Made by a program: the position numbers and the translations under genes. Source: Vulcanimicrobiota bacterium (lineage in GTDB: Bacteria; Vulcanimicrobiota; Vulcanimicrobiia; Vulcanimicrobiales; Vulcanimicrobiaceae). Taken from it: a DNA stretch of 37,861 nt. The stretch is from NCBI GenBank assembly GCA_013036315.1, contig JAAXMC010000092.1, positions 1-37,861 on the forward strand, given 5' to 3'. This document shows positions 15,586 through 24,073 of this stretch, in pieces. Under the pieces are notes generated by a model, which was not told the origin of the DNA, ran no database searches, and saw only the letters and a list, made by a program, of their open reading frames with translations. Each line of letters starts with the position of its first letter. The stretch's first letter is position 1.

Positions 15586-16613
15586 TGCAGGCTTCTTAAC
15601 ACCTGTGCGTCATCGTTCGATCGTATGGCCTCGGCTAAACGTTCGATCTCCGGCTTTAGGTTCTCACCCCGCAACGGCCGGTCGACGATAAAAAAGCGCT
15701 CCTCGCGCGTCGCGGCAGTGCGCTCCGAGCCGGTCATCAATTGTTCGTTGAGTTTTTCACCGGGCCGTATGCCGATCTCGGCGATCTGATACTTTGAAAT
15801 TCTGTGCGCGGCGAGCAATCGCTCCGCGAGTGCAGCTATCGCGATCGGTTCCCCGCTGTCCACTATGAGCAGCTCGTTGGCCGCGGCGCGCTCGATCGCG
15901 CGAAGGATCCACGACGCCGATTCCTCGATCGTCAAGAAGTAACGTTGCATGCGGCGGTCGGTAAGCGACAACGGAACCCCGAGTTCGATCTGGCGCTCGA
16001 AGATCTCTAGAACGCTTCCCCGGCTTCCGAGCACATTTCCAAACCGGATAGTAATGAAGCGCGTGCCGCTCGCGCCCGCAAAGCCGTGCCAGATAGTCTC
16101 GGCCGCAAGTTTCGTGAGCCCCATGGCGTTTGCCGGTTCCACGGCCTTGTCGGTGGAAAGCAGAACAACGTCACGGACGCCGTGGTTTATCGCGCATTGC
16201 GCCACCGTGTAGGCTCCGAGCACGTTCGTGCGCGCGCCCTCGGCAAGGTTTTGTTCGACGATCGGCACGTGTTTGTGTGCGGCTGCGTGGATCACGAGAT
16301 CGGGGCGGTAGCGACCAAACGCGGCATCGATGAGGCCGGCATTCGCCACGTCGGCGAGGACGATTTGAAAACCCGAGAAGCGCTCCCGGTCCGAAAGATC
16401 CCGCGCGATCTGAAAGAGGCTATGTTCCCCGTGGCCGATCAGTAAAAGCAAGCGGGGTGCAAGAACGCTCAGCTGCCGGCATAGCTCGCTGCCGATCGAG
16501 CCGCCGGCGCCCGTTACGGCGACGACCGTCCCCTTCAGCCGTTCCGGAAAAGAAAGGCGTGCAATGTCAGGCGGCCGGTGGAGTAGGGCTTCTGTCGGCA
16601 GGTTGTGACCCAT
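15537..16613 (-). CDS. CapD/WbpM-type UDP-HexNAc 4,6-dehydratase (soluble form)
   Basis: A 358-residue polysaccharide-biosynthesis SDR. VVAVTGAGGSIGSELCRQL is the NAD(P)-binding motif, IHAAAHKHVPIVEQN and LSTDKAVEPANAMGLTKLAAE form the CapD/WbpM active site (Thr-Asp-Lys, with Met in place of the SDR Tyr, then Lys), and IRFGNVLGSRGSV follows. RRMQRYFLTIEES and IRPGEKLNEQL complete the family pattern. It lacks the N-terminal membrane region of WbpM/CapD and corresponds to the catalytic half only. The expected reaction is conversion of UDP-GlcNAc to a 4-keto-6-deoxy sugar, which the PseC-like transaminase could aminate. The ATG has no clear ribosome-binding site and lies 56 bp from the divergent GT2 gene. 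Confidence 0.88.
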   Translation of the reverse strand: MGHNLPTEALLHRPPDIARLSFPERLKGTVVAVTGAGGSIGSELCRQLSVLAPRLLLLIGHGEHSLFQIARDLSDRERFSGFQIVLADVANAGLIDAAFGRYRPDLVIHAAAHKHVPIVEQNLAEGARTNVLGAYTVAQCAINHGVRDVVLLSTDKAVEPANAMGLTKLAAETIWHGFAGASGTRFITIRFGNVLGSRGSVLEIFERQIELGVPLSLTDRRMQRYFLTIEESASWILRAIERAAANELLIVDSGEPIAIAALAERLLAAHRISKYQIAEIGIRPGEKLNEQLMTGSERTAATREERFFIVDRPLRGENLKPEIERLAEAIRSNDDAQVLRSLHQLSGEQTPFPMQAVL

Positions 16614-16669
16614 GAATAGAATGATGAAATAGGCGTGAAGGCGGAATGTTCCTGGATGAGGCGTTTGGC

Positions 16670-17779
16670 ATGAAACTTTCCGCCGTTGTCGGGACCAAGA
16701 ACGGTTCGGGGCGACTGCCTGCGCTTCTTGAAAAGCTGAACGAGCTGGCCGATGAAGTCGTCGTTCTCGTCGATTCGACGACGACGGATGCTACAGCGGA
16801 CGTGGCCAGGAAATGCGGCGCGACTGTGCACGCGTTCGTGCACGACCCACATTTCATTGAGATGCGCCGCCAAATGCTCGAACGCTGCAGCGGAGACTGG
16901 ATTCTCAATCTGGATGACGATGAAATGATCAATGCCCGTTGGTCGCGATCAGTTCTCGACGAGATCATGCAAGAGCGCTCAATAACCCACTGCTGGTTCT
17001 CTTCGCGCAACTTGGTCCCACCTGGAGATCGCTACATCCGGACCGCTCCGCTCTATCCGGACTGGGGCATGCGCATGTTTCGCAACATTCCGTCTATCGC
17101 CGCACTGCCGGCCTCGCTGCACGAGGCTTGGCATATCGCGGGAGAACCACTCTTTGTTGCGGATTTGCATCGGTACCACTGGGACTTTGTATGGAACGAT
17201 CGCGCGGCGAGAGAAGCAAAGATGGCGGCATATCGTGCGGCTGACTCCAACAATCCCGGCGACGAGCATGCGCTGTACGAAGACTACTATTTCGAAGCGG
17301 AACAGATTACGGAAAAGGATTCAGCGCCGGCAGATAGTGTCTACGAGCAATGGCCGGTTGGCAACAACGTGGATCTGCACCTATCGGATGTCCCTTCTAC
17401 GATGACGGTCGGACAGCGATACGTCGCTCGCGTTGCGATCGCAAACGGTTCCTCGCGAACGCTGCTGCCACAGAGCGAATTCATTCGTTGGGGTACGCTT
17501 GAACTGGCGACTCGCTGGTTCGCGCGGCAAGAAGGAACGGACACACGCGGTGAATTTGCGACGCCGTTTCCGGGGCGCATCGAACCGGGCCGGAGTTTGC
17601 CCGCATTGGCGAATGTGAAAGCACCGGATACGCCGGGAGAATATTGGCTGCAAGCGGACATCCGCGAGGCCGGCTGTTGGTTCTCGGAGCTGCCGAATCG
17701 GGGCCATTACGAACGCAAGCTCGTTCGGGTCGTTCCGCTCGTCTGGCCTGCAAGCCGCCGCGCCAGCACGAACTCATGA
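16670..17779 (+). CDS. GT2 glycosyltransferase (WaaE-like) with C-terminal Ig-like domain
   Basis: The 369-residue protein opens KLSAVVGTKNGSGRLPALLEKL and has DEVVVLVDSTTTDATADVA followed by GDWILNLDDDEMI, which holds the acidic metal/nucleotide-binding residues of short GT2 enzymes of the WaaE/KdtX type. From about residue 233 a different module begins (VDLHLSDVPSTMTVGQRYVA ...). It contains a conserved WGTLELATRWF, PGRIEPGRS and APDTPGEYWLQADI, ending near a WF pair. That pattern resembles Ig-like or fibronectin-like beta domains appended to some glycosyltransferases. I chose ATG 16670 because GAGG lies 8 bases upstream and the family starts here; ATG 16646 is the alternative. Its stop overlaps the carbamoyltransferase start (ATGA). 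Confidence 0.82.
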   Translation: MKLSAVVGTKNGSGRLPALLEKLNELADEVVVLVDSTTTDATADVARKCGATVHAFVHDPHFIEMRRQMLERCSGDWILNLDDDEMINARWSRSVLDEIMQERSITHCWFSSRNLVPPGDRYIRTAPLYPDWGMRMFRNIPSIAALPASLHEAWHIAGEPLFVADLHRYHWDFVWNDRAAREAKMAAYRAADSNNPGDEHALYEDYYFEAEQITEKDSAPADSVYEQWPVGNNVDLHLSDVPSTMTVGQRYVARVAIANGSSRTLLPQSEFIRWGTLELATRWFARQEGTDTRGEFATPFPGRIEPGRSLPALANVKAPDTPGEYWLQADIREAGCWFSELPNRGHYERKLVRVVPLVWPASRRASTNS

Positions 17780-19716
17780 CCGCTGATCTCCGGGACTGGA
17801 ACGCGCGACTGATTGCGCCCTCGCCGGGCGGACTTGTGCTCGGGATCAACTACAGCGGGATGCACGACACGGCGATGGCCTTGGTAACGCCCGAAGGCGA
17901 AGTCCTGGCGGCTTGCGCGCTCGAACGGATCACACGCGTCAAACAGGATGGACGCCCCTTTACGCCGCTGCTGGCGGGAATCGATTGGACAAAAATTTCC
18001 GCCGTCGCCATTTCGACGAACGAGCAATTCACCGTGCCGGCCGATGCACGCAGCGTGTTGCATCCCGTGACGCTACCGAAGCCGCACGAAAACTACGTCA
18101 GCGAACACGGACCGATGTTCTTGAACCTGCTCGGCGAGCTTCCGGTTCCAAAACGTTTTGTGGACCATCAGCTCAGTCACGCAGCTTCGGCCTTTTACAC
18201 GAGCGGCTTCGAAGATGCGGCATGTTTCAGCTATGACGCAGGTATGAATAATTGTCCATGGTTCGGCGGCTTTTATCAGGCGGATTCCAAAGGTATTCGA
18301 GCGCTCGATCAATTTGCGGCCTCGCATTACGCGAAGATCACGCTGCTGTATTCGTTCGTGACTGCATGGCTCGGCTTTTCGCCGAACAAACATGAAGGAA
18401 AGATTACCGGACTAGCGGCTTACGGCAAGCCGAACGCAGAATGTCGCGAAGCGTTGTACGAGATTCTCACGACAAAGTATGAGCAGCTCGAAAAACTTGT
18501 GGAATGGTTTTTTCCTTATTCCGACTCGAACTCGCCGATGCTCGTCATGGATGCGGCGCTGCTTGAACGATTGGGTGCGAAACTCGCGGACTTTCCGCGT
18601 GAGGATGTAGCGGCCACGCTGCAGTCGCTCACGGAAGAGCACGTGCTGGCGATTCTCGAGCGCGCCAAAGAGCGAGGCTGGCTGAAAGAACGCATCTGCG
18701 TAGCCGGAGGTTTGTTCGCGAACGTTCGTGTCAATCAACGGGTCCATGAATTCGTCAGTGAAGTGTTCGTCGCGCCGCCGATGACGGATGACGGCACGGC
18801 GGTAGGCGCCGCGCTGGCCGTAGCATGGGAGAGCCGGCCTTACTCGCGCGACGCGATCGCCAATGTCTCTTGGGGTCCGGACTACAGTTCCGCCGAGATC
18901 GAGGATGCGCTTCGGCGTTTCGATCTCAAGTACGAAAAAGTCGCTGAGGCGGAAGAGTCTATTGCGGCGGAGCTGGCGCGCGGCGCGATCGTGGCCGTGT
19001 TTGAAGGGCGGATGGAATTCGGTCCGCGAGCTCTGGGAAACCGGTCGATCTTATGTGAAGCCCGCGATCCGGCGATCAACCAACGCTTGAACGCGATGCT
19101 GCAGCGCACCGAGTTCATGCCGTTTGCGCCCGCGACCAGGCTTGAAGATGCGGCTGAATGTTACCTTGGCGTTCGAGGCGCGGAGTTCGCCGCGCACTTC
19201 ATGACCACGACGTTCGAGTGTGCGGAAAAAACGCGGGCGGAGAGTCCGGCGGTCGTGCACCGTGACGGAACGGCTCGGCCGCAACTCGTGACCCGCACCT
19301 CGGCGCCGCTGCTCTACGCGATTCTTTCGCGCTACCGTCAGTTAACTGGAATACCCTCCATCATCAATACGTCTTTCAACATCCATGAAGAGCCGATTGT
19401 TTGCTCGCCAGATGATGCGATCCGCGGGTTCCTTCGATCGGGGATCGATATTCTGTATATGCAAGGCGGTTATCTTGTTCGCGCATCGGCCAACAGGCCG
19501 GCCGCCCTAAAATACCTGTACGCTTTAGCTACCGAAGCGAGAAAAGACGCGCGTAGTTCAGCCCTGGCGAGAATCTACTCGGAACGGATCTACAACCTGA
19601 AGGCGCAGCTTGAAGAGAAGGAAGAGCAGATCCAAATTCTAGCCGGAGCTGCCGACGAGCGCCTCCGCGCGCTTGAAGCAGCCGATGCCGAGATCGCGCG
19701 CCTTACGAAGCCATGA
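17776..19716 (+). CDS. NodU/CmcH-family O-carbamoyltransferase with C-terminal coiled coil
   Basis: This 646-residue enzyme would transfer a carbamoyl group from carbamoyl phosphate, through carbamoyl-AMP, to a sugar hydroxyl. GLVLGINYSGMHDTAMALV and the LERITRVKQDG segment open the Kae1-like N-domain. VDHQLSHAASAF (His131, His135) supplies the HxxxH metal ligands. GKITGLAAYG, FEGRMEFGPRALGNRSIL and INTSFNIHEEPIVCSPDDA mark the C-terminal domain. About 45 extra residues after the usual end form a predicted coiled coil (LKAQLEEKEEQIQIL ... AADERLRALEAADAEI). A very similar motif recurs in the GT9 coiled-coil protein. The start at 17776 is fixed by a 4-bp ATGA overlap with the GT2 stop, and the next gene starts the same way. 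Confidence 0.9.
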   Translation: MTADLRDWNARLIAPSPGGLVLGINYSGMHDTAMALVTPEGEVLAACALERITRVKQDGRPFTPLLAGIDWTKISAVAISTNEQFTVPADARSVLHPVTLPKPHENYVSEHGPMFLNLLGELPVPKRFVDHQLSHAASAFYTSGFEDAACFSYDAGMNNCPWFGGFYQADSKGIRALDQFAASHYAKITLLYSFVTAWLGFSPNKHEGKITGLAAYGKPNAECREALYEILTTKYEQLEKLVEWFFPYSDSNSPMLVMDAALLERLGAKLADFPREDVAATLQSLTEEHVLAILERAKERGWLKERICVAGGLFANVRVNQRVHEFVSEVFVAPPMTDDGTAVGAALAVAWESRPYSRDAIANVSWGPDYSSAEIEDALRRFDLKYEKVAEAEESIAAELARGAIVAVFEGRMEFGPRALGNRSILCEARDPAINQRLNAMLQRTEFMPFAPATRLEDAAECYLGVRGAEFAAHFMTTTFECAEKTRAESPAVVHRDGTARPQLVTRTSAPLLYAILSRYRQLTGIPSIINTSFNIHEEPIVCSPDDAIRGFLRSGIDILYMQGGYLVRASANRPAALKYLYALATEARKDARSSALARIYSERIYNLKAQLEEKEEQIQILAGAADERLRALEAADAEIARLTKP

Positions 19717-20396
19717 GGAACGTCTTGGTTGTCGTTGCGCATCCTGACGACGCCGTTCTGGGTTGCGGCGCGACGATTGCTAAACATGCTGCCGCGGGGG
19801 ACATTGTTCACATCATTGCGTTTGCCGACGGGATCATGGGAAGATCCGGACCACCGAAGGAAAGGCGCGCGGAGGAGTTTGCTGCGCACGCGCGCGCCGC
19901 GAAAGCAGCGGCTGAAATTCTAGGTGCCGCATCGTTCTCGCAACTCGACTTTCCCGACACCGCCTTGGACACCGTTCCTCGGCTTGACTTGGCCCGCGCG
20001 GCTGAGAACGCGGTAGCTCTGAGGACCCCGGAGATCGTGTACACGCATCATTTCGGTGATTTGAATGCCGATCACGTACGCGTGCACGACGCCGTCTGCG
20101 TTGCTTGCAGGCCGCTTCCTGAAACATGCGTCAAGACGCTCCTTTTTTTTGAAGTGCCTTCCAGCACGGAGTGGCGCGCGCAAGCGGGCGCTGCGTTCGA
20201 ACCTAACTGGTTTGTCGATGTCACAAGAACTATCGAACTGAAAATGCTAGCGTTGAAAGCTTTCGAAATGGAGATGCGGCCGTTTCCGCACCCGCGCTCG
20301 TTTGAAGCCGTCAGCCATTTGGCCGGGTGGCGAGGCGCCGCCGCCGGCGTGAGCGCGGCCGAAGCGTTTGTGTTGGGCCGCCGGATCGAGCTCTAG
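19713..20396 (+). CDS. PIG-L/LmbE-family deacetylase
   Basis: A 227-residue LmbE-like zinc hydrolase. The N-terminal motif reads VVVAHPDDAVLGCGATIAKH: the zinc His, the general-base Asp and the second Asp are kept, but the Glu that usually follows (AHPDDE) is Ala. YTHHFGDLNADHVRVHDA provides the downstream histidines. Such enzymes remove acetyl groups from GlcNAc-containing substrates, so a decoration or de-N-acetylation step is likely. The ATG overlaps the carbamoyltransferase stop by 4 bp. Its end may overlap the following methyltransferase gene, depending on that gene's start. Confidence 0.85.
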   Translation: MRNVLVVVAHPDDAVLGCGATIAKHAAAGDIVHIIAFADGIMGRSGPPKERRAEEFAAHARAAKAAAEILGAASFSQLDFPDTALDTVPRLDLARAAENAVALRTPEIVYTHHFGDLNADHVRVHDAVCVACRPLPETCVKTLLFFEVPSSTEWRAQAGAAFEPNWFVDVTRTIELKMLALKAFEMEMRPFPHPRSFEAVSHLAGWRGAAAGVSAAEAFVLGRRIEL

Positions 20397-20427
20397 CCTG
20401 AAGCACGCGCGCGCGAAGCTGAACGAC

Positions 20428-21078
20428 GTGCTTCGCTGCCTCATCCCGGGCGCGCCCGCACCGGTGGCTCGCTTTGGAACTGGCGAATACATTGCGCGAC
20501 TCCGACGCTTCAACGCTTCCGCCAATTACCTGGCGGATCTGAGACGCGTCACAGAGTTGCTTGAGCCGTTCACGGGCATGAAGGTGCTTGATTTTGGTTG
20601 CGGTTTGGGTGCCGCATCGGCGGCCCTGGCAACGCTCGGCTGCGTGGTAACGGCTACCGACGCCAACGGCAACCTTTTAGCGGCGGCGGCGCGCGAACAT
20701 TCCGGGCTTGTTTTTACGCACGATGACGCTTTGCCCCGCGAGCAGGATGCTGCGATTGCGCTGCCAGTCTTGTCATATGTCGCTGATGTTCCATCCACGC
20801 TGACCCGGATCTACGATGCTCTGCGCGCGGGCGGGCGAATCGTATTCTGCGAACCCAATCCGCTTTTTGCGCTGGCAATGCTGCCGCGCAATCTCTTTAA
20901 CGACTATCTTCCCGATGAGAACCTCGCTTATTGCCGCAGCTATGGTGCGTGGCCCCCACTCTTGCGTCGCGCCGGCTTTACCGTTATCCAAGGTGAGACG
21001 TTTGGCGAGTTTCCAAGTTTTCCAAAACTCCGAGCCTTACGTAGCCGCTTGGTCTTTACCGCGCGCAAGATCGGCTGA
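20428..21078 (+). CDS. Class I SAM-dependent methyltransferase
   Basis: Motif I is VLDFGCGLGAASAAL, then VVTATDANGNLLAAA, AIALPVLSYVADVPSTL (motif IV region) and ALRAGGRIVFCEPNP (motif VI), a standard type 11 methyltransferase layout. The start is unclear. GTG at 20428 gives 216 residues; a TTG at 20368 would add 20 and overlap the deacetylase by 29 bp. Neither has a strong ribosome-binding site. It is the last gene of the plus-strand run that begins with the GT2 gene at 16670, and its end overlaps the convergent ligase gene by 42 bp. It probably O- or N-methylates a sugar; the acceptor is unknown. Confidence 0.8.
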   Translation: MLRCLIPGAPAPVARFGTGEYIARLRRFNASANYLADLRRVTELLEPFTGMKVLDFGCGLGAASAALATLGCVVTATDANGNLLAAAAREHSGLVFTHDDALPREQDAAIALPVLSYVADVPSTLTRIYDALRAGGRIVFCEPNPLFALAMLPRNLFNDYLPDENLAYCRSYGAWPPLLRRAGFTVIQGETFGEFPSFPKLRALRSRLVFTARKIG

Positions 21079-22344
21079 GGCGATTCCTAGCAGAATCATC
21101 CATTGCATGCCGACCTTCGGATAAAACACGAGCAGGTCCAGAATGAAGTGAAGGGCGAGCGCAGTACTGGCTGCCAGCGCAGCGATGGTAAGCGGCGTGC
21201 GCGCGCGGCCCAAGAACGTCGCGATGGAATTGTAAATCAGAAACAACGTCGCACCCAGGAGCGGCAGCCCGCCTTCAACGAGGCTTTGCAGATAAAAACT
21301 GTTGGCGTGCGTCTTGATCGGCGCTCGCAGCAACTTCCCTACCTCCAACTCGTAGTTGCCCGCGCCGATGCCCCACAGCGGATGCGCCCGCCAGAGACTG
21401 ACGGCGGCTTCCCATAAATCGCGCCGCGTTCCCAGACCGCCGCGAATCTCGATGCGATGGTGCGCGCCTGCGGTCACGAGCCCGATGCCGCCCGCAACGA
21501 TACGCCACGCCGCCGCCGACGCAATCAGCACGATGACCGCAGCCGCCGCAAAAATGCTCTTCGCAAGTTTCGACTGGACGCACAGGAAGGCAACGATGAA
21601 AAGCGCCAGCAGTAATGAGACGATTCCGCCGCGTGAAAAGCTGAGCAGCGTAGCGATGATGCCGGCAGCTATCGCAATTATCTCCGGCCAGCGGCGGCCT
21701 TCCTTGAGCGTATAGGCGAGTATGACGGGGAGCATCAGGCCTAAATAAGCGGCCAGCTGGTTTGGGCCCTCGAGCGGTCCGGCGATGCGCGGGACTTCGG
21801 TGCGCGCAATGATGATGCCCGAATTCGCGCCGGTGAAGAGTTCAGGAATCGCTAATGCTGCCACAAGCGCGGTCACGATCAGCACGCTCCACCGGACGAG
21901 CGCTTCGTCCGGATCGCTGTAATAGGCGGCGGCACAGACTGCGAAGATAACGGCGTACTCCAACCACTTCAGGGTTTCTCTTCCCGCCGGCGCGAGGGCG
22001 TTGGCGTGCCACATTGAAAGCGCGACCGCGGCCGCCACAAGCGTAACCGATAAGAGTAGGCTTCGTACAGGCCGCGTCAGCAGAACGGCCGGCAGTGACA
22101 TTCTGCGAAGCAAAAAACCGATAACGATCGCGAGTAACGCAACTTTTGAAAGCGTTAGTGTGGTGAATCCAATCGAACGAGAGAAAGCAAACGGATCGCA
22201 AAAGATCAGCGCGAGAACCCCTGCGGCGGGCCGCCGATATGTGGCGTATACAACGACGGCAAAAAATGCGATATAGACGACCGCGCTCGTAGCGTCCAGT
22301 CTTGGCGCTGTTGAAACTGCCGGCAAAACAGGGCCGAATTGCAT
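21037..22344 (-). CDS. O-antigen ligase/polymerase-like membrane protein
   Basis: A 435-residue polytopic protein with about ten hydrophobic segments. The large loop near the C-terminus carries TRRDLWEAAVSLW, HPLWGIGAGNYE and THANSFYLQSLVEGGLPLL, the signature of the Wzy_C/O-antigen ligase (WaaL) family. LLSFSRGGIVSLLLALF is the conserved SRGG element. It would either ligate undecaprenyl-linked glycan to lipid A-core or another acceptor, or polymerise repeat units. Because the locus encodes an ABC exporter (Wzm/Wzt), ligation fits better than Wzy polymerisation. It is transcribed alone; its 5' end faces the next plus-strand gene, and a 57-bp gap to the GTG at 22402 must hold both promoters. 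Confidence 0.85.
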   Translation of the reverse strand: MQFGPVLPAVSTAPRLDATSAVVYIAFFAVVVYATYRRPAAGVLALIFCDPFAFSRSIGFTTLTLSKVALLAIVIGFLLRRMSLPAVLLTRPVRSLLLSVTLVAAAVALSMWHANALAPAGRETLKWLEYAVIFAVCAAAYYSDPDEALVRWSVLIVTALVAALAIPELFTGANSGIIIARTEVPRIAGPLEGPNQLAAYLGLMLPVILAYTLKEGRRWPEIIAIAAGIIATLLSFSRGGIVSLLLALFIVAFLCVQSKLAKSIFAAAAVIVLIASAAAWRIVAGGIGLVTAGAHHRIEIRGGLGTRRDLWEAAVSLWRAHPLWGIGAGNYELEVGKLLRAPIKTHANSFYLQSLVEGGLPLLGATLFLIYNSIATFLGRARTPLTIAALAASTALALHFILDLLVFYPKVGMQWMILLGIASADLARGKDQAAT

Positions 22345-22401
22345 GCCACGTGCTTCGGGACGGCAAGGTTTCGACCTCGCATTACAGAAAATTCGGTCAC
22401 C

Positions 22402-22839
22402 GTGCGCGATAATTCAGACCTCGACGTCAACGATCTCATGGCGCAAGTGCACGATCGCGTCTTGCGGCGAGAAGAAAGTGACTCCGGCGCTGCCGTTCGC
22501 GACGTCGAAAGAACATATCTTTACGCTTCAGATCTCGATGCCGACAGCGTCGAAGCGTTACTGCACAACGCTCGCAAGATGTCGCAAATTCGAACGGCGT
22601 GGCCGCCCCGCCTTTGGGTATTTCCGTTCAATGTAAGCGCCTCGTTGCGGCGCGTATTCTTGCGGCTGTTCGCGTTCATCTTCAACGATCAGCGCCACGT
22701 CAATTTCGCGCTGACCGAGGCGATTCGCCAGCAGCTGCAAATCACAAAAGAATTGCACGGCTTGGTAGCCGCGCAGCAGAGCGAACTGCGCCACCTCGAA
22801 GAGCGCTTAGAACGAATCGAGCGGCACAATGCGGAATGA
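22402..22839 (+). CDS. Small coiled-coil protein resembling the N-terminal module of glycan enzymes
   Basis: With GTG 22402 as start the product has 145 residues. It begins RDNSDLDVNDLMAQVHDRVLRR, has a hydrophobic amphipathic segment (SASLRRVFLRLFAFIF) and FALTEAIRQQLQ, and ends in a predicted coiled coil (LRHLEERLERIERHNAE). This order is familiar from N-terminal regions of longer glycosyltransferases and methyltransferases, but here it stands alone. An in-frame ATG at 22339 would add 21 residues overlapping the ligase gene's start on the other strand. The stop overlaps the downstream GT4 start by 11 bp, so the two are probably coupled. A membrane-docking or scaffolding role is inferred. 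Confidence 0.65.
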   Translation: MRDNSDLDVNDLMAQVHDRVLRREESDSGAAVRDVERTYLYASDLDADSVEALLHNARKMSQIRTAWPPRLWVFPFNVSASLRRVFLRLFAFIFNDQRHVNFALTEAIRQQLQITKELHGLVAAQQSELRHLEERLERIERHNAE

Positions 22840-24073
22840 AAGACGTGTTGCGCTCGTCACGCCGTGGTTCGGTGAAGACGGCACCGGCGGATCGCAGATT
22901 CTTTCCACGCAACTCGTGCGTGAGCTGTTCGCGCCCGCCGAAGGCATCGACGTCTTAACGACCTGTTCCCGATCGTTCGAAGACGACTGGTCTAAGAATC
23001 ATTACGATGAAGGAACGGAACGCGTACGGAACGTTACGATCCGCCGTTTCGGCGTTTGTGCCCGCGATACCGAAACGTTCAATCGCGCGAATGGATTTCT
23101 CTTGAGCCAGCCGCCGGATTGGCTAAGGATTCACCCGCAGTGCATTCCGGAGACGATTGCCTCGGCATTTTGCGCCGAAAATATCGCCTCACCGGATTTG
23201 CTGAAGTATCTGGCTGACTGGGGCCGCGGTTACAAGGCCGTTATTTTCACGCCATACTTGTACGGGCCCATTCTCAACGGGGTCGAGCTCGTAGCCGATC
23301 GCGCCTATCTCCAGCCATGCCTGCACGACGAAGCCTACGCGTATTTGCCGCAAGTCAAGAAAACGTTTCAAGCGGCGAAGGGACTGCTCTTCAACAGTAA
23401 GGCGGAGCTTGCGCTGGCGCAGCGGCTGTATGGTCCGGCGATCGCATCGAAGAGTTTTATCGTAGGACATTGGGTCGATGAGCCGGGCAGTTCGCTAAAA
23501 CGCGAAGGGCGGCACGCGATCCCGCGGGCGCCTTTCATATTATACGTGGGGCGCACGGATGCGACTAAGAACGTCCATGCCGTCGCACAAGCGTTCTCGG
23601 ACTACCGTCGCTACCGGCCGGCTTCACGCTTGCAGCTTGTACTCGCGGGAAACGGTACGATGCAGGTTCCGGCAGGCCCGGGTATCGTCTCGCTAGGCGC
23701 GGTCAGTGATGCGCATAAACGCGGGCTGCTGAGCACGTGCCTGGCGCTCGTGCAGCCGAGCATGAACGAAAGCTTTTCCCGAACGGTGATGGAAGCTTGG
23801 AGCTATGGAAGGCCGGTAGCCGTCAACGCAAAGTGCGAGCCGACATCGGCGGCAGTTTCGGAATGCGGCGGCGGCTGGGTCGCTTCGTCGATCCACGAGT
23901 GGATCGAGGTCTTCTCTTCGATCGAACGCGCCGGCGAGGAGCAGTTGCGAGAACTCGGCGAGCGAGGCCGGCAGTACTACGTCGTCAACGGCACGGCCGC
24001 GCGCGTGCTCGAACGGTATAGAGCGGCATTAGATCTCGATCGTTCCGCATCGCATATCGCCGCGCGAGGATAA
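22829..24073 (+). CDS. GT4-family glycosyltransferase (first of a tandem pair)
   Basis: A 414-residue GT-B enzyme. The N-terminal domain has VALVTPWFGEDGTGGSQIL (acceptor-side glycine loop) and DVLTTCSRSFED. The C-terminal domain has FILYVGRTDATKNVHAV, LVLAGNGTM, a GAVSDAHKRGLLSTC segment and PSMNESFSRTVMEAWSYGRPV, where the ESFSRTVMEA stretch is the GT4 EX7E region that binds the nucleotide-sugar phosphates. No membrane segment is visible. It overlaps the upstream coiled-coil gene by 11 bp and ends directly before the second GT4. The two GT4 proteins share DxLTTCxR near residue 45-55 and look like paralogues from a tandem duplication. The sugar transferred is unknown. Confidence 0.88.
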   Translation: MRNERRVALVTPWFGEDGTGGSQILSTQLVRELFAPAEGIDVLTTCSRSFEDDWSKNHYDEGTERVRNVTIRRFGVCARDTETFNRANGFLLSQPPDWLRIHPQCIPETIASAFCAENIASPDLLKYLADWGRGYKAVIFTPYLYGPILNGVELVADRAYLQPCLHDEAYAYLPQVKKTFQAAKGLLFNSKAELALAQRLYGPAIASKSFIVGHWVDEPGSSLKREGRHAIPRAPFILYVGRTDATKNVHAVAQAFSDYRRYRPASRLQLVLAGNGTMQVPAGPGIVSLGAVSDAHKRGLLSTCLALVQPSMNESFSRTVMEAWSYGRPVAVNAKCEPTSAAVSECGGGWVASSIHEWIEVFSSIERAGEEQLRELGERGRQYYVVNGTAARVLERYRAALDLDRSASHIAARG

